A DNA stretch of 42,981 bases, from positions 1 to 42,981 of the IMG/VR virus record IMGVR_UViG_3300046804_003948. One strand, written 5' to 3'. The position numbers and the translations under genes were made by a program. This document shows, one piece after another, positions 24,158 through 35,400 of the stretch; within the stretch, counting starts at the first letter, position 1, and every line of letters starts with the position of its first letter. The DNA is from a virus. The notes below the pieces were generated by a model, which saw only the letters and a program-made list of their open reading frames with translations, had not been told where the DNA came from and ran no database searches.

Positions 24158-26458
24158 TTATACTGCAACGGTCTTTAAAGTACCATCATTCTCAACAAAG
24201 AGTTGATACTTAGTACCGTTTGGTGATGTGAGAATGACACCAGCAGAAGTATCAATACCAACTCTTGCACTACCATTTACTTCAAGTTTTACTGTTGGAT
24301 TCGTTGTTCCTAGTCCAACATTTCCACTAGAGTTTGCATAAAGTCTAATGTTTCCTGCACCATCGGAAAGAACTACATTGTTAGATGAGGTTCTGATGTC
24401 TAATCCATTTTGATTTCCATCAAAACCTCCAAGAATTGTATTTTCACGACCTGTAGTAATGTATCTTCCAGAATAGTTTCCAATAAAAGTATTTCTTAAA
24501 GTGGTTGTTGCAGATTGACCTGCAAAAGCACCAACAGCAGTATTTCCATTATATGTGTTGAGTCCATCATTATTACCAACAACATTTAATGCATAATAAC
24601 CGATAGCAACGTTTTCTACTGTTGCACCTGGTGTTGTGAATGATCCATCACCAATTGCAACATTACGACTACCATAAAATGTTGCAGAAGGATTTTGTGT
24701 AATAATTACGTTATCATTATAATCCCTAGAGTTTCCTTTAACAGTTAATCCATTGATATCTGCATAACCATAAACTTTGAGTGATGTTGTTCTAATACCA
24801 GTGTTAGGTGCCCCAAGAGTTAAGTTGTAACCATCTACAGGATTTGTGGTTCCTATTCCAACAGAACCACTAAAAGTAGAAACACCAGAAACACTTAACT
24901 GATTCGTAAATGTAGTTCCAGTGATTGTTACACCATTATTTGTGAATACCGCACGATTATCATATTGACCTTTAAGAACAATATCTCCTTCGTTAAGTGA
25001 TTGGATGGTTATTTTTCTATCATCCCCACCAAGATTGTTGCCATTATAAATTTCCATTCCAAGGGCAGAAGTCCATCGAATTCCTACATTAGTATTTCCA
25101 CTAAGATAAATTAATCTGCCTGGTTGAAGTGTAACATCACCAACGTTACTAATTTTAAGATTATCTGTTGCTATATTTGGATTTCCAAATGTAGAAACAC
25201 CAGAAACAAGAACATCTCCTTGAACTGTAAGAGCACTTGTTGGATTTGTGGTTCCTATTCCAACAGAACCACTAAAAGTAGAAACGCCAGAAACATTTAA
25301 ATTTCCACCAAAGTTTCCACTTCCGATAGTAGTAAAATATCCATTAGATCCTTTTATTTTTGTAACTTCTATTAAACCACCAAAAGTATCTCTCTTGTAA
25401 AAAACATAATCACCGTAATTAGATCCACCATCCCACTCACCAACAAACTTTAAATCTCTTCCAGACAGAAATATACTTCCCCAATAAATGTTTCCAGAAA
25501 GATTGAGATATCCGTCTGTTAATTTTGTTTGTCCTACAGTATATTGTGAAGCAGTAACTACACCAGAAATATTTGCATCACCAGAAACACTTAACTGATT
25601 TGTAAATGTAGTTCCAGTGATTGTTACACCAGCACCAAGAGTTTCAAATTTCTTGTTTCCATTATTATAAAGAGATACTGATCCATTTTTAGTAGCATAT
25701 AATGCATAAGTGCCATAACTACCAAGATCTAATGAAAAGTCATTTCCTGTTACTAAATTAATGTCTCCATTAGCATAATTTGCATAAAGTGTGCTAGTTG
25801 CATTTCCATTAAAACCAATTCTTCCTTGAGTATTTCCACCATCATTTGAAATTCTTATTGTTCCTCCACCAGACTCATTAACAAACTCAACACCTTTTGA
25901 AGCTCCTGTTCTAAAACTTGCAGTTCCAGCAACAGAAACATATCCATTAAATGTTGAAACACCAGTTACATAAAGTTGTGAGGTTGAGGTTCCACTTCCA
26001 ACTACCGTAAGAGCACTTGTTGGATTTGTGGTTCCTATTCCAATATTAGAAAGTGTATGAATTCCTGCTGCTGTTGTTACCCATTGTGATGAAGTTCCAC
26101 TAGCAGCAGTTACAGTTACAACTCCAGCGGATACAGCAGACACTGTTAAGTTGTCACCAAAATCAATAGTTCCTGCAGTTCCTACTGTAGAACCACTATC
26201 TTTTATAACAACTCTAGATGAATTTGCATAAGTAGCAATACCAGCAGTTGTAGCATAAGTTGCTATTCCTGCTCTGGTTGCGTAAGTGGAAATACCAGCG
26301 GTTACTGCAAATCCAATTGAATTTGTAATGTTAGTGCCATCTCCAAGAGCAGTATAAATTTCATTAAAATTTGCATTAATTTTAATGGCACCTGTTAATA
26401 GTGCATCACCATCTCCTGCATCGGGGGAAGAACCAGTGTTTATTCCTTGTCTTGCCAT
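24158..26458 (-). CDS. Repeat-rich fibre-like virion protein (766 aa)
   Basis: The protein carries at least six copies of a unit built on VGIGTTNPTSALTV or LGTTNPTVKLEV, linked to VSGVSTFSGSVGIG blocks, plus two copies of GVTITGTTFTNQLSVSG. The beta-rich, Gly/Ser/Thr-rich composition is typical of trimeric phage fibres or appendages. No chaperone-type peptidase domain (S74) is seen at the C terminus, which ends in PNGTKYQLFVENDGTLKTVAV. The gene is an insertion relative to T4, lying between the gp7-position gene and gp8, with its own late promoter octamer. At the DNA level it holds long near-identical repeats. Host binding is an inference. Confidence 0.7.
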   Translation of the reverse strand: MARQGINTGSSPDAGDGDALLTGAIKINANFNEIYTALGDGTNITNSIGFAVTAGISTYATRAGIATYATTAGIATYANSSRVVIKDSGSTVGTAGTIDFGDNLTVSAVSAGVVTVTAASGTSSQWVTTAAGIHTLSNIGIGTTNPTSALTVVGSGTSTSQLYVTGVSTFNGYVSVAGTASFRTGASKGVEFVNESGGGTIRISNDGGNTQGRIGFNGNATSTLYANYANGDINLVTGNDFSLDLGSYGTYALYATKNGSVSLYNNGNKKFETLGAGVTITGTTFTNQLSVSGDANISGVVTASQYTVGQTKLTDGYLNLSGNIYWGSIFLSGRDLKFVGEWDGGSNYGDYVFYKRDTFGGLIEVTKIKGSNGYFTTIGSGNFGGNLNVSGVSTFSGSVGIGTTNPTSALTVQGDVLVSGVSTFGNPNIATDNLKISNVGDVTLQPGRLIYLSGNTNVGIRWTSALGMEIYNGNNLGGDDRKITIQSLNEGDIVLKGQYDNRAVFTNNGVTITGTTFTNQLSVSGVSTFSGSVGIGTTNPVDGYNLTLGAPNTGIRTTSLKVYGYADINGLTVKGNSRDYNDNVIITQNPSATFYGSRNVAIGDGSFTTPGATVENVAIGYYALNVVGNNDGLNTYNGNTAVGAFAGQSATTTLRNTFIGNYSGRYITTGRENTILGGFDGNQNGLDIRTSSNNVVLSDGAGNIRLYANSSGNVGLGTTNPTVKLEVNGSARVGIDTSAGVILTSPNGTKYQLFVENDGTLKTVAV
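24840..24893 (-). repeat. 54-bp direct repeat A, copy 1 (fibre-like gene)
   Basis: It matches 25242-25295 at 53 of 54 bases. The repeat encodes the VSTFSGSVGIGTTNP unit, so the conservation is at DNA level, beyond what the protein motif alone would require. Confidence 0.9.
24883..24935 (-). repeat. 53-bp direct repeat B, copy 1 (fibre-like gene)
   Basis: It matches 25579-25631 at 52 of 53 bases and encodes the GVTITGTTFTNQLSVSG unit. It overlaps the end of repeat A copy 1. Confidence 0.9.
25227..25263 (-). repeat. 37-bp direct repeat C, copy 1 (fibre-like gene)
   Basis: It is identical to 26007-26043 and encodes the GTTNPTSALT part of the unit. Confidence 0.9.
25242..25295 (-). repeat. 54-bp direct repeat A, copy 2 (fibre-like gene)
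   Basis: Second copy of repeat A, with one base difference from 24840-24893; the copies are about 400 bases apart. Confidence 0.9.
25579..25631 (-). repeat. 53-bp direct repeat B, copy 2 (fibre-like gene)
   Basis: Second copy of repeat B, with one base difference from 24883-24935; the copies are 696 bases apart, a multiple of three. Confidence 0.9.
26007..26043 (-). repeat. 37-bp direct repeat C, copy 2 (fibre-like gene)
   Basis: Identical to 25227-25263; the copies are 780 bases apart, a multiple of three, so recombination between them would keep the reading frame. Confidence 0.9.
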
Positions 26459-26479
26459 CGATAGTTATACCTTTAGAAG

Positions 26480-26487
26480 TATTTATT
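26480..26487 (-). promoter_or_regulatory. Late promoter octamer AATAAATA (7/8) before the fibre-like gene
   Basis: The minus strand reads TAATAAATAC with TAA the stop of the giant gene; the octamer overlaps the stop and lies 21 bases before the fibre-like start at 26458. Confidence 0.55.
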
Positions 26488-29400
26488 AGTTAACATAATC
26501 TTCATACTTTAATGGATTGACTCTTATTACACTTGATGAGGTATCAATTCCAGCAAATCCATAAGACTTAAACTCTTGAGGATCTGGTCTTGTGAGATTA
26601 TAAATTTTACCCCAACTAAATTCACCAATATATCTTGAAGTAGTGATAGATCCTCCGGAATAAGTAGTAATTCCCAAATAATCCCAAGTATAGTAAGTTG
26701 AATCAAAGAATATTGTAGATGATCCCAATCCAACAGTGCTAATTCCTGTTGTTGTTTCTACAACAGCAAATATTCTCTTAATGACAGTAGTTCCAATTCC
26801 AGTAATGTTTTTATATTGAGTTTCAACAGCATTAACTTGATAAATTCCATCAACATATTGCGTTGAAAGTCCAATAATTGATCCATTATTTCTATATGTA
26901 AAGAAATTAGTGTTTGCGGATCCAACATTAGAATTTTGAATAATGAAGAAATCTCCAACTTGAAGTTGACTTACTGTAATTGCAGTCCCAACAACTTCAG
27001 TATCTCTCAGGAATGAATTTTGTGGAATATAAAGATCAAAGATGTTCTTATCAGAACCAGATATTGTAGAAATGCCATAACCAACAACAACTCCAAAATC
27101 TCCAGTATAAGAAACATTTTCTATTACCTCAGTTTTTACTGAAGGTGATTCAAATAACACTACTGGTGGATTAGTAGAGGTATATCCTGATCCTGGATTT
27201 GTTATTGTAACTGAAGAAACAGTGCCTGCAATTGAAACAATACAATTTGCAGTTGCTCTTTGAGAAGTTCCAATTCCAATTGGACTTTCTATTGTAACCG
27301 TTGGTGGATTTGTAAAAGTATAACCAAAACCAGAATTTGAGAATACTAAAGATGATATAGTTCCTGCTGTGGATACTATAGCAGTAGCAGCTGCTGCTAC
27401 TAATGTATCTTGAGAAATCAGTTTTACTTTTCTTTGTGGTTTTTCACTTGTTCCATTTTGGAAATATTCATCAGAACTATCAAAGAAAGTTTTTACACTT
27501 TCAACATAAATTACAGTTGATGATGCCCCTACATTCTCAATTAAGTTTGATGTTGGATTGATAAGTGGTTCGTAAAGAATTCTATCTTTAGCAACTTGTT
27601 GGTCATTGATGATCTTATCTTCAGTTTGTTTACACCAAATAACAGGTCTATAATAATTTGGATCATTAGAAACTCCAGGAGAAGTATAAACATTTGTTTT
27701 AACAGTATCTGTTGAAACAATTTCATTTACTAACCTAGAATCTTCTTTAAATCTTATATTATCATCATTTAATGTTACGGTATCACCAACTTTTATTGTT
27801 TCTAAAATATCAACATTAACAGTATCAACTTCACTCGTTCCTCTATAGAAAATGATCTTACATCTGTCACCTTCTTTTGGTGGTTCTGCAAAGGTTATAA
27901 CACTTCCACCATTAAATGAATATCCTTGACCAGGAACTTGTAAAACATCATTTAGGAATATTAAAAGAGTGGCTTCAACATCAATATTAGATCCTTTTTT
28001 AGATCTAATCGTTGTTTGATTCCCATCTACTTTTAGTGGGAAAGTGACTCTATTGCCATCAAATAAATTATCAATAACATCAAATACTTGAAGATCTCCA
28101 ATAACCCAACCATTAAATTCATCATTACCAGTTCTATCTACAATAATTTGGAATTCATTAAATGAAACTGAAGTATCTGTAGGAATACCAGTTGATCCAC
28201 CAACGTTAACTGTCAAGATCTCACCTTGACCATATCCATATCCAGTATTTGTAATTTCAAAAGAAATAACACTTGAACCTTGACCAACAACAATATTTGC
28301 AACAGCACCAGTTCCGAGTCCACTAGATGAAGAACTGTAAACCAGAGGAATGTCAGAATATGAAAGTGGAGAATCAAATACTACTATTGGTGGATTGGAT
28401 GAGGTATATCCTGCTCCTGGATTTGTGATAGCAACACTTACAATATGACCACCACTAATTGCAGCAGTTCCAATGAATTCGATATTTGGAATTCCTGTGT
28501 CTGAAGTAACAACACCTACATTGACAATGGTTTGAATTCCAACTCTATATCCAGATCCACTATTTCCAATAGAAATTGATGAAATTGTGCCTCCAACAGA
28601 AACAACAGCCGTTCCACCAGCAGCAACAAGAGGTTGGTAACCAAATCCTGCTGTTGATCCTACCGAAACAATTATTCCGCCTCTAGGAATTGTAGAAGTG
28701 TTTACATCATAACTGGTAGAAGCAGCAGCACCTGTAAATGTAATCGAAGTTATTCCAGAAGTTTCCGTTAAATCATAATCACCAATGATAGAAATAGCAC
28801 CAGATCTTTCTGGTCCTTGGAAAATAGAATTAACTAGAACTATTGCATTATTAGTAGAAAATCCTGAAATGTTTGATTTATTTGAGGTTAATCTAAATTG
28901 ATTTTTCTGTCCATCAAATTCATCTGATAAACCATCAAAAATATAATTCTTTGAATAGGGTTCTGAATCGGTATTTGGAACACCAGATCTGATAAAGGTT
29001 CTTCCACTAAAGGTAGAGTGGGTTTCTACTCCAACAAAATCTCTTTCGTCTGGTCTATTTGTCGTTGTACCTATTGGAGTTAATCCATAAGGTGCTGCTG
29101 CAAAATGAAGAGTATTTTCTACAATGTTATAATTTCCAGAAATCTTAGTAATAATGGAATCTTTTGCATGTGTTGCAATTCCAGTTCCAAGCCAAGGTCT
29201 TCTTACTGTTACTGTATTTGGATTAGTTCCTAGTCCAATAGAATTAATTCTCATGATCTCATCATCAATTTTGATAAGATCTCCACCAAAGAATGATGTT
29301 ATACCAGTAAAGTCAAATCTAACGGTAGATCTATCAATAAAACTTGTAAGTGAAGATGTTATTGCTGTTGAAACTACAGGAGATTGTATTACATTATCAA

Positions 29401-32400
29401 TAGATAATAAGACCTTAGAATTTTGATTCATAGATAAGAATCTATGAGATGTTCCAATTCCAACACTAGTAATTTCAACCGTATTAGGTGGAACTGCTAA
29501 TGCATCTGCTGTCGAAACTGCAACTTTAACATAAAGTTCATTTTCCTTCACAATATAAAGAGTGCTTGGAAGTTTGTCAGTTAATCCTATTCCAGAAATA
29601 GAAGTAGTTGCAATTCCTATAGCAGAAGTAGTTCCTGCACCAGAATAGGAATAAGTAACTTTTTCACCGGTAACAAAGAAGTTTTCTGGTATTTTAATTG
29701 TGGATGTTAATCCAAGGCCAACTATAGAACTGTCACTTCCATCAAAATATCTTTCGAAAATTGGTCTTTGTTTATGAGTAAGATTAAAGGATCTTCTAAC
29801 GTCAGATTCTGCTCCAGTATAAGAACCAGATCCTGAATTTATGGATGCATTATTAAAGTCAAGTTCTGTTGTAGAAATTGAGTCATTTGTTGGTCCAATA
29901 GAACCAGTAAATACAACTATTTCTGTATCAATATTGGCATTTGGTGTGAAATAAAGTTCAACTCCACCACCTGTTACAGTTGCACCAATCGAACCTAAAG
30001 AATCTCCTGTATTAACAACTCCAAATTCTGAAATATAGCAATTAGTATCATCATCTAAAACAATAACTTCAGAAACTTGATATTCATTATTTGTCGCATC
30101 TTTTACCGAAACAACATAATATGCACCATCATAATCAGAAGAATATGTGGAGATCGTTGTTATTCCTGGAGTCGATGAAGATGATATTGCAACATAATTT
30201 GATTGTATTTTTGAATTATTGAAAATATAAGATCCAGTTGATGTTGGATTATCAGACAAAGATATTTGTAATGTATTAATATTATACTCTACTACGGTAG
30301 AAACATCAGGAATAAAATCTAAGTTGATATTGGATCCGGAATAATAAACATGATATGTTCCAAGACCTGCTGTAGATGAAGTCAACAAGCTTGGTGTATT
30401 TAATTGACCATATTCTTCAAAGTCAACATTTGTACCATCATGCAATATTGTAATCTCATCCATTTCATAGTAGGAATTATCTGTGGATGAAATCTGAACT
30501 AAAACTTTAGATGATCTGTATGTTGATGCAATACCAACAACGGTTATTGGTGAGGATGTAGATGCAGGTAATGTTGTTGTACTAGACCCAACATATACAG
30601 AATCTCCTAAATTCTGATTACCAATTCCCAATATAGTATCTTCAATACTAAATGATAAAACATTTACATCATAGTCATTAATTGAACTCTTTCTTGGGTA
30701 GAATAAAAGTTGTCCTTCAGATCCACTAATACTAAAGTCAAAAGTTCCAAGGTCTAATTCAGATTCAACTCTACCATACTGATTCAAGAATCCAAATGAT
30801 TTATCTTGCAGTAAAGAAACTAAAAGAACCTGCCTTTCATTTGTAAAGATTTTATCTTGAACAAACGTTACAAATTTGTTGTAAGTTCTATCAAGATTAA
30901 AGGTATTTACGACACTAAATCTAGTTGATCTTGGATTGCTATTGAATTCATCACTGAAGTCATCAATATTCAATACTCTATTTCCGATAGATTCTGTATA
31001 ATCTTGTAAGATTCTAGAATTAAATATAACTTCATTAGATTTGGTATTGCCATCTATTATGATATTATTTTCCCTAGCTAAGTCAAAATCATAAACACAA
31101 TTTAAATCTACGACAGAAGAAATATCTGCTATTCCAACAAAATCTCCATTATTTTGATTTGTGGAAATTCCAGAAAAATCTTCAGTTTTTGATGTAACTT
31201 GAAGATCACTGAATTTCTTAAATCCTGCAGTGTGATTCAGTGAACTTACTGCATTTTCCCAAGTATTGTATTGAACTTCTGATTTTAATGAATAAGAGAA
31301 ATACTGATAATAATCTGAATCATGGACTCTTTGAGTTTCGTCATTTAAAAATCCTTTATTGGTTTTCCAACCATCATTTCTTATATTAAATGATGAAACA
31401 TCATAAGTTAAATCAGGATTGAATCTGGCAGTTGTAACAATACCTACAGTTTTTGAAGTCAATCCTTTTATCTGGGATCCAATAATAAAATCATCTGATG
31501 AAGAAACTTTTAGCAATCCTTTATTGGAATTCCATTCTTCTACTGTACCAAAATAATTTTTAGATACAACTTGCTCACCGACATAAAAATCATTTGATTT
31601 TAACTCAATATTAAAGATTGGGAAATGTCTTTGAGGAACAACCTGACCAGAAGAATTAATACTATCATAGTTTCCTGGATATTCATTTTGTCCCAGGTAC
31701 TCACTTAGATTATAAGAAATAGTGGCTCCAATTCCTCCAATATTTGGATCAATATTTACGATAGTGAAAAGTGAATAGTTATAAGACGATGAATTGTATC
31801 CCTTAGCAGTTGTTCCTACACCAACACTAACATTTTCAATCAATACTTTTTCACCAATAGCAAATGGGAAATCATTAATGCTACTAAAACTAGATCCTAA
31901 AGTTACAACAACATCCTTGGAGTTATTATTAAAACTAATAGAATTTATTGGAATTCCATTAGTATTATTAACTGGAATTATAGATGGAATGACTCCATCA
32001 ATTCCCTTTGTATTGGTTAAAATTGTAACCTCAGTATCACCTAAAGAATAAGTCAAATCTACATCAGAGATTATAGATTCATTTGATCCTTTAAGAATCA
32101 AATCTGGTGCTAGAGAATAATTTTTTCCAACAGAACTAATACCAATTTTACCCAAGGAGTAGAATGCATTAATACTTAATAAATCCGGTAGTTTTGCTGT
32201 TGGACTCAGAGTTAAATCTGATGGATAATCAAAACCAAAATCTATAATCCCTATAGATGTAATATTTCCAATATCTGCAGATCTTAACTCTAAATCTGCG
32301 CCACTTCCAAATTCAGTTGTTATTGTAGAAACTCCTGAAATTGATTTTGAGTCATAGTAATCAATACCAGAGAATACACTTTTTACTTGATTTATTGGTC

Positions 32401-35400
32401 CACTGGCAGTATCTGATGATGTATTATAATCTATTCTCGAATTTGTTTTATCATGATTTGTTAGTATATTTTCCCTTACATTATACTGGAATGTTGTAAG
32501 TCCTACTCCGACCAGGTTAAAAGTACCAGAATAAGAACTGTTTACTACAGATATAAAGTTATTTCCAAGAACCTCATTATCTTCAATAATTTGTTTTTTG
32601 GTTTCTGGTGCAATATCCAGATTTATTGGGGATAATTTATAATATAGTTGCTTAGGAGTATTATTCTTTAAATTAAGAGATACATATGCATTTGTCGAAA
32701 TACCAATTTGTCCAAATTTAACTACTTCTCTATCTGCAAAGTCTTCATATAATTCAAATTTATTTTTGAATGATGGATCAAAGTAAAAATCAAAATCAAA
32801 TGCTGAATATCTTTGAGAATTATTTGTAAATGATAATGAAGAATCTGATAGATCAAATACTACACTTTCATTAGATACTAAATTGATTTGAGGATTTACT
32901 TGAGAGAAAGATCCAGTACCAGTAGATGTTAAAGTTATATAATCTGGGAATTTTTTAGTTGCAGAATAATAAGTATTTGCAAGTTTTATTTCATCTTTAT
33001 TGACAACAATTGCATAATAAATTTTTTGATTGGATAATCCACCTACGGGAGAATTTGATTTATATAAAATCTTATCACCGGTTTTATACCCATGATTTTC
33101 AATTGCAATTTTATCTAAAGTTGTATCTACTTGACTTGAAATAAATGATCTTTCATTTACTACTAAAACTCTATTGTAATCATCATACTTTACATGTAAA
33201 GTAGTAGATGCAAAGGAAACCAAAGAAATATCTACAACATCGTTTAATGATAATCCATGAGTTTCTGCTGTAGAAACAGTAACCGTGTTTTTATATACAC
33301 TTCCAGTTAATATATCATCATAGTTTGTTGTGAAACTATGAATAACTCCTGTACCAATTCCTGTAAAATAAAGAGTTGATTTTGTCGAGTTTGTAGTTCC
33401 AAGACCAACGAAAGATCCGTTGGTTCCAAGTCCAATGTTTACTGTAGATATTCCAATCAAATCATCTGAAACTCTTGCACAATAAACTATAGAGTTTTCT
33501 CCAAGGACGAATGAAGAAACACCATCAGTAGAAACTGAAATAGGATTTCCGCCATTTGATGAATAAATTAATTCGTCATTTGTTTTTAATCCATGAGATT
33601 GTATATAAAGTGTTTTTGTTGGAATGAATAATTGAGTTGCCCCTGCTCCTGGATTGGAAAAACTTAATGTAGTTCCAACACCAGTGCCTGCAGTTGTTCC
33701 CAAACCAACGGTTTCGAATGGATTGAAGTAATATTCTTTGTTCTGATTAAATTGATATGATGTTTGTAGACCAACATCTATTTGGAACTTTCTTGATCTC
33801 TCTGTCAATGCAATACCAACAGAGAAAGTTGAAAATCCAGATACTGTATTGTTATAGTTTCTTAATACTCTTATTCTTGAATTTATTTTATCAACATTTA
33901 ATACTTTAACTTGTTCATCGACAATTTGATAAACATCATTTTCATTTATGGACAGATTTCCATAAACATTGAAATAAGTAACTATTCCAGTATAGGATGT
34001 AGAACCAATTCCAGCATTAAGTTTTAAAATATTAGAAGTTACAACAATATTTGAACTTTCAATCAATTCTGGAATTGAAATAGTGACTACATCATTATTC
34101 AAATATCCATGGGGGATTGTTGTAAATCCTGTAATAGAATTTTTATTTCCGTCCAATGAGAATTCAACATTAGAAAATTCTGAAGTAGCAATACTAATTG
34201 ATTCTACTGACTTTCCTTTTATTGATGTAACTTTTGAGAAGTCTGTGGAAGATTTATATGTAACTAAATCATTTACCTTATAATTATTTCCGCCTGTAAT
34301 TATACCAACAGATGAAATTTTTCCAGAAGAGACTGATTTAACATTAGATAGTTGATTTGTATTTCTTTTATCTTTATTGAAATAAGTATAAGAACTATTA
34401 AAAGAATCAAAATTATATGGTTTAATATTTCTCAATAAACCTTTTTCGACAAGATCTACTTGATTTTGGTTTGAAGAATTTTGATAGTTGAATACTATAA
34501 TTTGTGATTTGTATGTATCTCCGATAATATATGGAAAAACTGGTTTCCTGTAGTTTATAAAAACTCCATTAGAGTCTACCGAACTATCATTTATGGTACA
34601 AAAATATGCATAGACACCTTTAGGAAATTCTGGTGTTACACAGAATCTTCCATTATGTTCATCTAAATCAGGTGATCCAGTGTATTCATAATCTTCGACA
34701 AAAAATCCAGAAGGATATATTGATACTGATGGTCTATTTTCTTTAATAACTTCAGAATATCCTGATGTTAAAATTTTAGTAGTAGAACTTCCTGATGGAT
34801 TAGAGTAACCATACGGACCATAAATTGGATTTCCATCATATGCCCATCCAATTATTGGAGAGTGGGATACTGATCTTTGTTCTATTCCATTCAGAACAAT
34901 TAAATCTGGAACATAAACAGTTTCCCCATTAGCATTCTTTTTAGATAAAATATATTTTCTTAAACTTCTTGGAGCATACTTATGACAATATTGTAATTCA
35001 TAGGTTTCATTTGAACTATTTACAATTATACTATCATCATCAGAAATCTTTTTGGTTCCTATCAATCTTTCTACATCATTAACTCTCCAACTCTTAATGT
35101 TGGCATTAAGTTTTAATTTGGTTCCTGATGGAATTACGTCAATTGAAGTAGAGTTTTTTGTATATCCTTTACCTTTATTTTCAATAATAACTGATACTAA
35201 TTGTCCATCTCGAATAATAGGAATCAACTTTGCACCAAATCCAGATCCCGTTACAACTAAATCTGGAACGGAATTATATCCAGATCCAAAATTGGTAATA
35301 ATTACATCTGTTATTGAACCATTGTTTATAACAGGATAAACTTGAGCAGATGCTGCAGTATTCGCAGAAAATTCTGGTTGCCTGTTAAAGTTAAGAATAT

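Noticed and set aside
27176-28426. Similar 26-base segments (GAGGTATATCCTG-type) at 27176-27201 and 28401-28426 as a possible attachment-site pair
   Set aside because: Both lie in coding sequence of the giant gene and encode the NPG-GYTS repeat; no integrase or tRNA is nearby.
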